Of a stretch of DNA of 64,000 nucleotides, positions 28,069 through 35,234 are shown piece by piece. The stretch is from Botrimarina mediterranea. GTDB lineage: Bacteria; Planctomycetota; Planctomycetia; Pirellulales; Lacipirellulaceae. The stretch lies in assembly GCF_007753265.1 (NCBI RefSeq), contig NZ_CP036349.1:5117363-5181362 (forward strand). Reading direction: 5' to 3'. Position 1 is the stretch's first letter. The number at the start of each line of letters is the position of its first letter. The position numbers and the translations under genes were made by a program. The notes beneath the pieces were generated by a model that saw only the letters and a list, made by a program, of their open reading frames with translations, did not search any database and was not told the origin of the DNA.

Positions 28069-28371
28069 GGGTTTCTCTTCGTGAGGACAGGCCTTGCCCC
28101 CCGCGCCTCGCGCAGGATCGGCAGTCGCTCGGAAGCCGCATTAAACTGGATGGGTTAGGTAATATCCAGCTACCCACTACGGCAACCCGCATCCTACGGA
28201 GAGCGTGCTAGCGGCTCATCGGGAGTGAATCGTCCGTTCTTACGCCCGATCCAGCGTCATGTTTGCTGCTAGCGGTGAGAAAGCGCCGAGCCAGCCGGCG
28301 CCGCCGGAGTAACCCGCAGACGTGCCGCAGGCGGCGGCCGAGGCCTTTCCCGTCGGGTCGGCCAGGCTGCT
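28069..28371. other. Gene-free stretch
   Basis: Upstream region of the FAAL fusion gene. A short TA-containing segment (28150-28200) could hold its promoter, but no clear -35/-10 pair can be named. Confidence 0.35.
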
Positions 28372-28441
28372 TGAGCCGTCGGCGCTAGCCGCGGGTGCGC
28401 ACGGGTAGCCACTTACACCCGCGGCTATCGCCGACGGCTCA
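28372..28441. repeat. Palindrome family D (TGAGCCGTCGGCGCTAGCCG)
   Basis: Arms TGAGCCGTCGGCGCTAGCCG and its near complement ending CGCCGACGGCTCA. Related copies: 32211-32298, half copy 15708, and a split copy around 30953-31107. Confidence 0.8.
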
Positions 28442-28482
28442 TCAGGGGCCCACTGGGGACCAAGAAGCTGGCCGCTACTAAC

Positions 28483-28514
28483 AAAAAAAAGGGCGGGCCG
28501 TTGGCGGCCCGCCC
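28483..28514 (-). terminator. Rho-independent terminator of the barrel gene
   Basis: On the minus strand GGGCGGGCCG (28505-28514 read in complement) pairs perfectly with 28491-28500 over a four-base loop, followed by eight T. It is 32 bases beyond the stop of the gene at 28546. Confidence 0.92.
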
Positions 28515-28545
28515 CTCGTGTTGTCGTCATGTCCGCTGGCGGTTC

Positions 28546-30765
28546 TTAGTGACGGAACTCGACACCAAGGTTCAGACCGTTGGTGAACAGGTCGCCCTTG
28601 CGGTCGTAGATGCCGAAGTCCGGGGCGTTCCAAGCCGTGGCGGTGCTGCCGCGGTGGATGTTGCCGACGAACTTCGCGGTGTAACCGGCTTGGAGCGAGA
28701 TCGAATCCGCCAGGCGGTACTTGAGCTGAGCCCGCAGTTCGCCGATCGGCGAGAACTCGTCGAAGCGGTTGCCGTCGACGCTGGCGGTGGTCCGAGCCGT
28801 CGCCGAGCGGTTGAGGGCGCCGGGGATCGCCTCTTCGGCGAAGAGGCCGTACTGATCGACATCGACGATGTTGTAGCCGACCATGCCGCGGGCCTCGAGG
28901 CTGAAGTTCCAGGGGCCATCGACACGGGTCCAGCGAAGGCCCATCTGGGGGCCGACGATCTGGTTCTCGACGTCGGTATCGACCGAGGTGCGTCCGAGGA
29001 TGCTCCCCAGGCCTTGGAAGTAGAAGTCGTCCTTGATCTGCAGGAAGCGGACGCCGTAGGTGAACCGCATGTCGTCGAACCGTCCTTGCTCCAGCTTGTG
29101 ACGGGTCGAGATATCGTGCATCCGCATCAGCTCGACGCCATCGATCTCGGTCCGGTTACGGATCGTGACCTGGTCGAAGAAGATGTTGAACGTGTGGAGG
29201 TCGCCGAAGTTGTTGATGATCGCGATGATCTCACCCGGCTCGATGACGCCGTCGCCGTCGATGTCGGCGAGGACGCGGAAGGTGCCGGCCTGGCCGTTGC
29301 CGTCGAGGTCGTCGGCCAGACGCGTGTCGAGGTCGCCCGTGCCGTCGCCCTCGCCGTCGCCTTCCTCGACTTCCAGGACAATTCCCGCCAAGGCCGTATT
29401 GAAGGCGGCCAGGGCTTGTGACACCGCGGCGATTTCGGCATCGAGTTGGTTCGGCGGCACCATCCCGGCGTTGGCGTTGGCCAGCGCGTTCTGAGCGGCT
29501 TGCAGGGTAGCGACCGTGTTGAACACGTTAGCGGCCAAGAGATCGAGTACTTCGTTCTCCTCGTCTTCAAGCCCGTTAATGATCGTCTGGGTTTGGTTGA
29601 CGTCAGCCAGAATGATATTGATTTGCTGCTGGAGGATGGTCTCGTTTGGGTCCACGGTCGGCGGGTCGCTGGCCTGCAGATTGTAGGTGCTGATTGCCGT
29701 GAGGGCGTCCTGGACGTTGACCACCGTAAAGCCGGGGTTGCCCGTGATGTCGAACGGCGAGGTGTCGTCCTCGAAGGCGCCGTAGTTGCCGATGTACATG
29801 ATCGGGCCGGTCTGGGTGCCACCAGCGGCGCCGGACGAGTTGTTGAAGTAGTCGCGATAACCGTTCAGGAAGTCGGGGGTAGGCAGGTTGAAGTTGACCG
29901 CAACGCTGCCGAAGCCCAGGGCGAAGAGGTCGTTGGTCGGGCCGTCGCCGTCGCCCTCGCCGTCGCCGTCGTCGTCCTCGAGGTCGCCGAGGTAGTACGG
30001 GTCCGGACCGTAGACGGCCGTGCCCGATTGGCTGGTGTACGGAGAGGCTTCGCCGGCGCCCCAGGTGCCACCGGCGTTCGACTCGGGCCCGTCGAGGATT
30101 TCGACCATCCAGCCCTGTTCGCCGTCGCTGTAGCCGAACGAGTACCGCTCACCCCAAGCCCAACCGGCGTCAGGCATCGCGTCGCGGATGCTGTTACGGA
30201 CTTGGTAGGGAGTGGGCTCACCGCCGACACGGACCGTGAGGTTGTTCGCGATATTGGCGGCGTCGGTATTGAAGGCCGTGATCGCGGCGCTGAGGTCGGC
30301 CACCGTTGTGAAGGTCGAGGTGTCGAACGGCGACTTGATATCGTCGGTCAGCGAGTCGGTGCCCCTGGTGTTCGCGATCACGAACTGGACGCCGGTGTAG
30401 CTGAGGTTCTCCGACAAGCTGTCGATGAAGTCGAGAGACTCGATCTGCTGCAACGCGCTGAGCGCCAGGTCGTTGCTGGGGGCGCGGTAGATCCGCTCGC
30501 TGTCGACCGTCTTGCCTTCCTGGCCGATCTCGACTCGCGGATTGTTCGTCGCCCAGTAGAGCTTGTCGATTGTGGCGAACCACCCCGCGGTGCGGTGCGG
30601 CATTTGGCCGTCGATGTCGAGTTCGACGGGCTCGAACCAACGGAGGTCGTTGTGTTCGACAATCGCCTTAGCCCCATAGGCGCCACCCTGGGCCCAGGTC
30701 GTAGCGGTTGGCGTCATGGCGCCACACAGGGCGGCGGCCAGCAGGCATTTACGCGAGGCGGACAT
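28546..30765 (-). CDS. BBP7-like outer-membrane beta-barrel protein
   Basis: 739 residues from the ATG at 30765, chosen for GAGGAA upstream; an ATG five codons earlier exists. A signal peptide ends near TTWAQG. The opening block with GWFATIDKLYWATNNPRV matches the W-x-A-x-x-x-LYW pattern of planctomycete BBP7-type barrels, and the end, RKGDLFTNGLNLGVEFRH, is a final beta strand. Alternating strands fill the last 200 residues (TYGVRFLQI, LEARGMVGYNIV, LQAGYTAKFVGNI). The middle contains low-complexity GDGEGDGDGPT tracts, a long helical insert (about 370-460) and an EF-hand-like loop DIDGDGVIEPGE. Probably a porin-like or structural outer-membrane protein. Confidence 0.78.
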   Translation of the reverse strand: MSASRKCLLAAALCGAMTPTATTWAQGGAYGAKAIVEHNDLRWFEPVELDIDGQMPHRTAGWFATIDKLYWATNNPRVEIGQEGKTVDSERIYRAPSNDLALSALQQIESLDFIDSLSENLSYTGVQFVIANTRGTDSLTDDIKSPFDTSTFTTVADLSAAITAFNTDAANIANNLTVRVGGEPTPYQVRNSIRDAMPDAGWAWGERYSFGYSDGEQGWMVEILDGPESNAGGTWGAGEASPYTSQSGTAVYGPDPYYLGDLEDDDGDGEGDGDGPTNDLFALGFGSVAVNFNLPTPDFLNGYRDYFNNSSGAAGGTQTGPIMYIGNYGAFEDDTSPFDITGNPGFTVVNVQDALTAISTYNLQASDPPTVDPNETILQQQINIILADVNQTQTIINGLEDEENEVLDLLAANVFNTVATLQAAQNALANANAGMVPPNQLDAEIAAVSQALAAFNTALAGIVLEVEEGDGEGDGTGDLDTRLADDLDGNGQAGTFRVLADIDGDGVIEPGEIIAIINNFGDLHTFNIFFDQVTIRNRTEIDGVELMRMHDISTRHKLEQGRFDDMRFTYGVRFLQIKDDFYFQGLGSILGRTSVDTDVENQIVGPQMGLRWTRVDGPWNFSLEARGMVGYNIVDVDQYGLFAEEAIPGALNRSATARTTASVDGNRFDEFSPIGELRAQLKYRLADSISLQAGYTAKFVGNIHRGSTATAWNAPDFGIYDRKGDLFTNGLNLGVEFRH

Positions 30766-30985
30766 CGGCTTCCTCAGCACGGGCTATTTCGCTCGGATGA
30801 TCGCGAAGAGGGCGGGCGCGTCGCACTTGCGCGGCAGCGCCCGGTTCGGTCTGTGCTATTCGTATCGGTGAGGCCGGTCGCAACAGTTGAGGGGCAGTGG
30901 CAAACCTTGCCGGTTTTTTCGGTCGTACAGGCTGGCGCCGCTAGCGGCGCCATGAGTCATCGGCGCTAGCGCGGGTGGCAGCAGA

Positions 30986-31083
30986 GGAGGGGCTGAGGGG
31001 CTGAGGTTCTAAGGGGCTGAGGGAAAGACACGGGGGCCGCCTGCGCGGCCCCTTAGCCCCTTAGATCCTCAGCCCCTCGTCCC
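30986..31083. repeat. Palindrome family E inside a split family D copy
   Basis: Arms GAGGGGCTGAGGTTCTAAGG and CCTTAGATCCTCAGCCCCTC. It is flanked by family D half-arms (30953-30975 and 31088-31107), as if inserted in that element. Confidence 0.7.
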
Positions 31084-31197
31084 ACCGGCCCGAGGGCCGA
31101 CGGCTCACCCGGTCGTACTTTCCCGCTACCCCGTGGCCCTGAGGGTGGTAGAAATGGAGGTAGCCCCCTGCTCTTACTTGCCCCTTGAGGCCCTGCC

Positions 31198-32121
31198 GTG
31201 TTTATCCGCCGTCCGGGACGTTTTCTGCCGCTGTTGCTCTCCTTGGCGGCGGCTGCGCCGGTTTGGGGTCAGAAGCAGGCGGCGACCGCCGAGGCCCCCG
31301 CTAAGCCGCAAGCGGCGGGTGGGGATGACGAGTGGGTGCGGTCGCTAACGGACAAGGACGGCAGCGTTACGGCTCTTCAGACGGCGATTGGCCGCTATGA
31401 GGGGACGCCCCCCGGCGCCGCCGGGCCGGTGCGAGTGGACCTTGTGGGCGCCATCCATGTCGGCGACCGGGCCTATTACCGCGACCTCAACAAGCGGTTC
31501 GAGGGTTACGACGCGGTGCTCTTCGAGCTGGTCGCGCCGGAGGGGACCGTCGTCCCCAAGGGGGGCCGGGTCGGCAGCGACAACCCGCTCGGGGCCATGC
31601 AAAACGGCATGAAGGGGCTGCTGGACTTAGAACATCAATTGGAGATCGTCGACTACACCCGGCCCAACTTCGTCCATGCGGACATGTCGCCCGAGCAGCT
31701 GTTCTCCACGATGGAGGCCCGCGACGAGGGGTTCTTGAAGCTCTACTTCCGGATGATGGGCCAGGGGATCGCCGAGCAGACGAAGACCGCCTCGAAGGGT
31801 GAGTCGGCCGAGTTCGACCTGATGAAGGCGATGTTCTCGAAGGACCGTCCCCGGAGGATGAAGATGGCCCTCGCCGGGCAGCTGACCCAGCTGGACGGGC
31901 TGCTTACCAGCTTCGGCGGCGAGAAGGGGACCACCCTGATCCACGAGCGGAACCGCACCGCCCTGGACGTGCTCGACCGCGAAGTCGCCGCCGGGAAGAA
32001 GTCGTTCGCCGTCTTCTATGGCGCCGGGCACCTGACCGACATGGACAAGCATCTCCGCGAGCGCTTCGGCCTGCGGCAGACCGGCAAGCAATGGGTGACG
32101 GCTTGGGACTTGGCCGAGTAG
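31198..32121 (+). CDS. TraB/GumN family protein
   Basis: 307 residues from a GTG. A signal peptide (residues 1-24, PLLLSLAAAAPVWGQ) is followed by VRVDLVGAIHVGDRAYYRDL and DAVLFELVAPEG, the first conserved block of TraB/GumN proteins, and the C-terminal block SFAVFYGAGHLTDMDKHL with GxGH. The family has a Tiki-like metalloprotease fold; the conserved His and Glu residues above are the presumed metal ligands. Bacterial roles are mostly unknown. The export signal suggests periplasmic action. No operon partner is evident. Confidence 0.88.
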   Translation: MFIRRPGRFLPLLLSLAAAAPVWGQKQAATAEAPAKPQAAGGDDEWVRSLTDKDGSVTALQTAIGRYEGTPPGAAGPVRVDLVGAIHVGDRAYYRDLNKRFEGYDAVLFELVAPEGTVVPKGGRVGSDNPLGAMQNGMKGLLDLEHQLEIVDYTRPNFVHADMSPEQLFSTMEARDEGFLKLYFRMMGQGIAEQTKTASKGESAEFDLMKAMFSKDRPRRMKMALAGQLTQLDGLLTSFGGEKGTTLIHERNRTALDVLDREVAAGKKSFAVFYGAGHLTDMDKHLRERFGLRQTGKQWVTAWDLAE

Positions 32122-32139
32122 GGGGCATCACGGGGGTCT

Positions 32140-32208
32140 CGGCCGCGGGCGGTAGCCAGCGGCCGCATCCCACCTCCGGCCGCTGGCTGGCGCCCGCGGC
32201 TAAGGCCG
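32140..32208. repeat. Inverted repeat GGCCGCGGGCGGTAGCCAGC
   Basis: Arms GGCCGCGGGCGGTAGCCAGC and GCTGGCTGGCGCCCGCGGCT, immediately before a family D copy. Confidence 0.65.
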
Positions 32209-32210
32209 TG

Positions 32211-32298
32211 TGAGCCGTCAGCGCTAGCCGCAGGTGGCGCCGCCGTTGGACTCTTGAGCAACTGGCCACTTCCACCCGCGGCTAGCGCCGACGGCTCA
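32211..32298. repeat. Palindrome family D
   Basis: Arms TGAGCCGTCAGCGCTAGCCG and CGGCTAGCGCCGACGGCTCA with a longer loop than the copy at 28372. Confidence 0.8.
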
Positions 32299-32399
32299 CG
32301 TAGAAACATGCGGTTGAGAGGCCTCGCCCTGGCCGAATGTGTCTGGTAGATTACGGGGCTCCCCTATTTACCCAGCTAGCTACCTCCAAGGAACCAGCG

Positions 32400-32498
32400 A
32401 TGGCCAAGCCCAATCGCAAAGTGAAGAAGGCCAACCACGGCGCCCGCCCGGCTTGCAGCCGTCCGCGCAAGTCGCGTCGCCAGAAGGTGAAAACCTGA
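32400..32498 (+). CDS. 32-residue highly basic peptide, ribosomal-protein-like
   Basis: ATG at 32400 with AAGGA eight bases upstream and a TGA at 32496. The peptide starts MAKPNRKVKKANHGARPA and ends RKSRRQKVKT, with 14 Lys/Arg residues in 32 and no acidic residue. Such composition and length are typical of tiny ribosome-associated proteins such as the Thermus THX protein (27 residues), but the sequence is not a clear match to it. My recollection is that similar peptides occur in other planctomycetes, which is unchecked. The good ribosome site and clean codon use support a real gene. Confidence 0.68.
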   Translation: MAKPNRKVKKANHGARPACSRPRKSRRQKVKT

Positions 32499-32632
32499 TA
32501 GCGGGTCGTAACCACGCCGTTGCGTCGCTTTGACCTGAATCTGGGGTGTTTGCCGCCCCGCTCGACGGATCGCCCCTTGGCGGTTCGTTTCGCTTTTGCT
32601 TGCGTCCCCCATCCCTCGGATCGGAGGCCCCC

Positions 32633-33145
32633 GTGCCGGCCAAGGACCCGATACTCGACCCGAACTCGCTCGACTTCAGCCAGCAGGTCGCTGGCATCGA
32701 AGAGATCCGTCGTTTGATCCCTCAACGCGGCGCGATTGAGCAGCTGACGGCGGTCGTTTACGAGTGCCTCGAAACGAACACGGTCGCGGGCTACAAGGAC
32801 ATCACCGAGGACGAGTTCTGGGTCCCCGGGCACATGCCCGGCATGCCGCTGATGCCCGGTGTCATTATGTGCGAGGCGGCGGCGCAGCTGGCGTCGTACT
32901 TCACGCAGCGGTACGACCTCTTGGGCTGCGAGATGGTCGGCTTCGGCGGGCTCGACGAGGTCCGCTTCCGCGGTACCGTCGTGCCGGGTGACCGACTCGT
33001 GATCGCCAACCAGCTGATCCAGGCCCGCAAGGGACGCATGATCCGCAGCCGCTTCGAGTGCTTCGTGAAGGGCGGCCTCGTCTGCGAGGGCCAGCTGATC
33101 GGCATCCCGATCCCGGTCGAAGCCCTCCGCGCTGCGGGGTTGTAG
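32633..33145 (+). CDS. FabZ-type 3-hydroxyacyl-ACP dehydratase
   Basis: 170 residues from the GTG at 32633, chosen because GGAGG stands five bases before it; the frame extends upstream without a site. The hot-dog fold signature is GHMPGMPLMPGVIMCEAAAQ, where His is catalytic and the Glu in CEAAAQ is its partner, followed by VRFRGTVVPGDRLVIA. FabZ enzymes dehydrate 3-hydroxyacyl-ACP in fatty acid synthesis in the cytoplasm. Other fab genes are absent nearby. The sequence is longer at the N-terminus than E. coli FabZ, so it may be a FabZ-like paralogue of a specialised pathway. Confidence 0.85.
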   Translation: MPAKDPILDPNSLDFSQQVAGIEEIRRLIPQRGAIEQLTAVVYECLETNTVAGYKDITEDEFWVPGHMPGMPLMPGVIMCEAAAQLASYFTQRYDLLGCEMVGFGGLDEVRFRGTVVPGDRLVIANQLIQARKGRMIRSRFECFVKGGLVCEGQLIGIPIPVEALRAAGL

Positions 33146-33150
33146 GAAAG

Positions 33151-33240
33151 GGTTAGGAGTTGAGGGGCTAAGCGGCTGAGGGAAGACGGAGGAACGCCTG
33201 CGCGTTCCCTTAGCCCCTCATCCCCTTAGCCCCTCGCCCC
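33151..33240. repeat. Palindrome family E
   Basis: Arms built from AGGAGTTGAGGGGCTAAGCG and its mirrored TTAGCCCCTCATCCCCTTAG after the dehydratase gene. Confidence 0.75.
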
Positions 33241-33322
33241 TCCGCACAAGCGGTTTGCGGTTAGCATACAGACACCGCCCTGCCCCAGCGTTGAATCGCC
33301 TCCGTCCCGCCGTAGGCCCCGC

Positions 33323-34105
33323 ATGCTCTTTCCGCTCTACGACCGCAACCCGCACGCCCGGCTGCCGATCGTCACGATCGCGCTGATCGTGGCCAACGTG
33401 TTCTGCTTCTGGGTGTCGGTCCAGAACGGGCCCGAGGGATTCGTCCGCGCGGTCTACGAGCGTGGCTTCGTGCCGCAGCGGCTAACGCGGCTCGACGACC
33501 CGGCGCCGGTCATTTCGCAGAACCAGATGCCGGGAAACCAGGTGCTCGTCGTGCAGCTCTCGACGAAGGCCGAAGAGGTTTACCCGACGCTGCTGACGAT
33601 GATGTTCATGCATGGCGGCATCCTGCACCTGCTCTCGAACATGTGGATGCTGTGGGTCTTCGGCGACAACGTCGAGGACCGGCTCGGGCGGTTCGTCTAC
33701 CCGTTTTTCTACATCGTCGGCGGCTTGCTGGGGACGCTCGCGCAGTGGGCGATCGACCCGATGAGCACGCAGCCGGTCATCGGCGCGTCGGGCGCGGTGG
33801 CGGCGGTGCTCGGCGCTTACGCGATCACCTTCCCAACAGCGAAAGTGCGGACGCTGATCTTCATCGGCATCCCGCTCCTGTTCGACCTGCCGGCACTGGT
33901 CGTGCTCGGCGGTTGGTTCTTGATCCAGATGCTGATGGGCGTCGAGGGCCTCGGCGCCCCGGCCGACGTGAACGCGTCGGTCGCCTTCTGGGCGCACATC
34001 GGCGGCTTCGTCGCCGGCCTGGTGCTGATGCCGCTGCTGACGATCGGCGCCCATCCCCCCGACAAAGACTGGCGGACCGAGAGCCGCGAGATGTTTGATT
34101 TTTAG
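33323..34105 (+). CDS. Rhomboid family intramembrane serine protease
   Basis: 260 residues with six or seven membrane helices. The catalytic Ser lies in VIGASGAVAAVLGAYA (near residue 156), and the catalytic His in FWAHIGGFVAGLVLMPLL (near 226). The first loop contains TMMFMHGGILHLLSNMWMLWVFG, the family's conserved H-x-x-x-N/W region. Rhomboids cut membrane helices of client proteins within the lipid bilayer. The stop codon touches a family E palindrome. Neighbours (FabZ-like, trmB) do not suggest a client. Confidence 0.93.
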   Translation: MLFPLYDRNPHARLPIVTIALIVANVFCFWVSVQNGPEGFVRAVYERGFVPQRLTRLDDPAPVISQNQMPGNQVLVVQLSTKAEEVYPTLLTMMFMHGGILHLLSNMWMLWVFGDNVEDRLGRFVYPFFYIVGGLLGTLAQWAIDPMSTQPVIGASGAVAAVLGAYAITFPTAKVRTLIFIGIPLLFDLPALVVLGGWFLIQMLMGVEGLGAPADVNASVAFWAHIGGFVAGLVLMPLLTIGAHPPDKDWRTESREMFDF

Positions 34106-34200
34106 AGGGGCTAGGGGTTGAGGGGCTGAGGGGCTAAGGGAAGGAATCGCCCTGATGCTCTGTCCCAAATCCCTTATCCCCTTAGCCCCTAGCCCCTCTC
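34105..34200. repeat. Palindrome family E
   Basis: Arms AGGGGCTAGGGGTTGAGGGG and CCCCTTAGCCCCTAGCCCCT fill the whole gap between the rhomboid stop and the trmB start. Confidence 0.78.
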
Positions 34201-34203
34201 CTC

Positions 34204-34872
34204 ATGGGCCGCCGCGCTGTTCGTAACGTTCACGAAGGTCTCGACCTCACCGGGAAGCTGTTGTCGTTCGATGACTTGCCGAACCCGTGGGAGAACGCGG
34301 CTTCGCTCTTCGACGTGGATCGTCCGCTCGAGATCGAGGTCGGCAGCGGCAAGGGGCTGTTCCTGCGCCGCGCGACGGCGGCGAACCCGGAGCACAACTT
34401 CTTGGGCATCGAGGTCGCCTTCAAGTACGCCCGCTTCGCCGCGGCGAACCTGTTGCGGGACGGTCGCACGAACGGCGTCATCGCGGCGTGCGACGCGCTG
34501 CGGGTGTTCCGTGAGCTCGTGCCCGACGCCTCGCTCGAAGCGGTGCACGTATACTTCCCCGACCCGTGGTGGAAGGCCCGGCACCGCAAGCGCCGCGTGC
34601 TGAACGAGGCGTTCCTTGCCGACGTCGGCCGCACGCTGCGCCCGGGGGGCGTGCTGCACTTCTGGACCGACGTCGAGGAGTACTACGTCTCGACGCTCGA
34701 GATCATCGACGCGATGCGCGCCGCGTCGCCTCGCTTGCCGCTGACGGGCCCGCACCCCGTGGAAGAACCCGAGAGCGAGCACGACCTCGACTTCCACACC
34801 CACTTCGAACGCCGCACGCGGAAGAACGGCGAGCCGGTGTACCGGTCGGAGTTCGTGAAGCTAGGCGGTTGA
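34204..34872 (+). CDS. trmB: tRNA (guanine-N7-)-methyltransferase
   Basis: 222 residues. It methylates N7 of G46 in the tRNA variable loop using S-adenosylmethionine. The SAM site EIEVGSGKGLFLRRAT lies near residue 40; GIEVAFKYA and CDALRVFREL follow; VYFPDPWWKARHRKRRV is the TrmB signature with catalytic Asp, and FWTDVEEYY is the next conserved block. The length is normal. A family C palindrome begins right after the stop. Confidence 0.95.
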   Translation: MGRRAVRNVHEGLDLTGKLLSFDDLPNPWENAASLFDVDRPLEIEVGSGKGLFLRRATAANPEHNFLGIEVAFKYARFAAANLLRDGRTNGVIAACDALRVFRELVPDASLEAVHVYFPDPWWKARHRKRRVLNEAFLADVGRTLRPGGVLHFWTDVEEYYVSTLEIIDAMRAASPRLPLTGPHPVEEPESEHDLDFHTHFERRTRKNGEPVYRSEFVKLGG

Positions 34873-34873
34873 A

Positions 34874-34945
34874 GAACCGGGGGCTAAGGCCCCGCGGCTA
34901 ATCGTGGCGGGCGCTCATCAGCCGCGGGGCCTTAGCCCCCGGTTC
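34874..34945. repeat. Palindrome family C
   Basis: GAACCGGGGGCTAAGGCCCC and GGGGCCTTAGCCCCCGGTTC make perfect 20-base outer arms. Confidence 0.9.
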
Positions 34946-35090
34946 TGTAAACACCCCGCCCAGCCATGCTGTTGCTCCTCTAATTCCTGCCAAAAACTCC
35001 TCTCACTTCGTCTTAGGTTTTAGCCGCGCGGTGCGGTAAAATCAGCCCAAGATTCGGTCGTCGTCGGCGAAGAGCCGTTACGACACGGAG

Positions 35091-35164
35091 GCGAGCCGGG
35101 AGCGTCAGCGACCGGAGGGAAGCGGGCGCCGGGTGCCCTCCGGTCGCTGACGCTCCCGGCTCGC
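35091..35164. repeat. Perfect inverted repeat, 29-base arms (GCGAGCCGGGAGCGTCAGCG)
   Basis: Arms 35091-35119 and 35136-35164 are exact reverse complements around a 16-base loop. It lies 70 bases before the start of the first substrate-binding/OmpA gene. Confidence 0.9.
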
Positions 35165-35234
35165 CGCGCTGATGCTTGGTCGTGCTGACGTTTGCTTGGT
35201 GACGCTGTCGCACTCAATCCTTGGAGTCGCTGCC

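Noticed and set aside
26443-28158. 571-residue plus-strand frame opposite the FAAL fusion
   Set aside because: Antisense shadow of a gene with full catalytic motifs.
29446-30969. 507-residue plus-strand frame opposite the BBP7-like gene
   Set aside because: Antisense shadow; no start site or domain.
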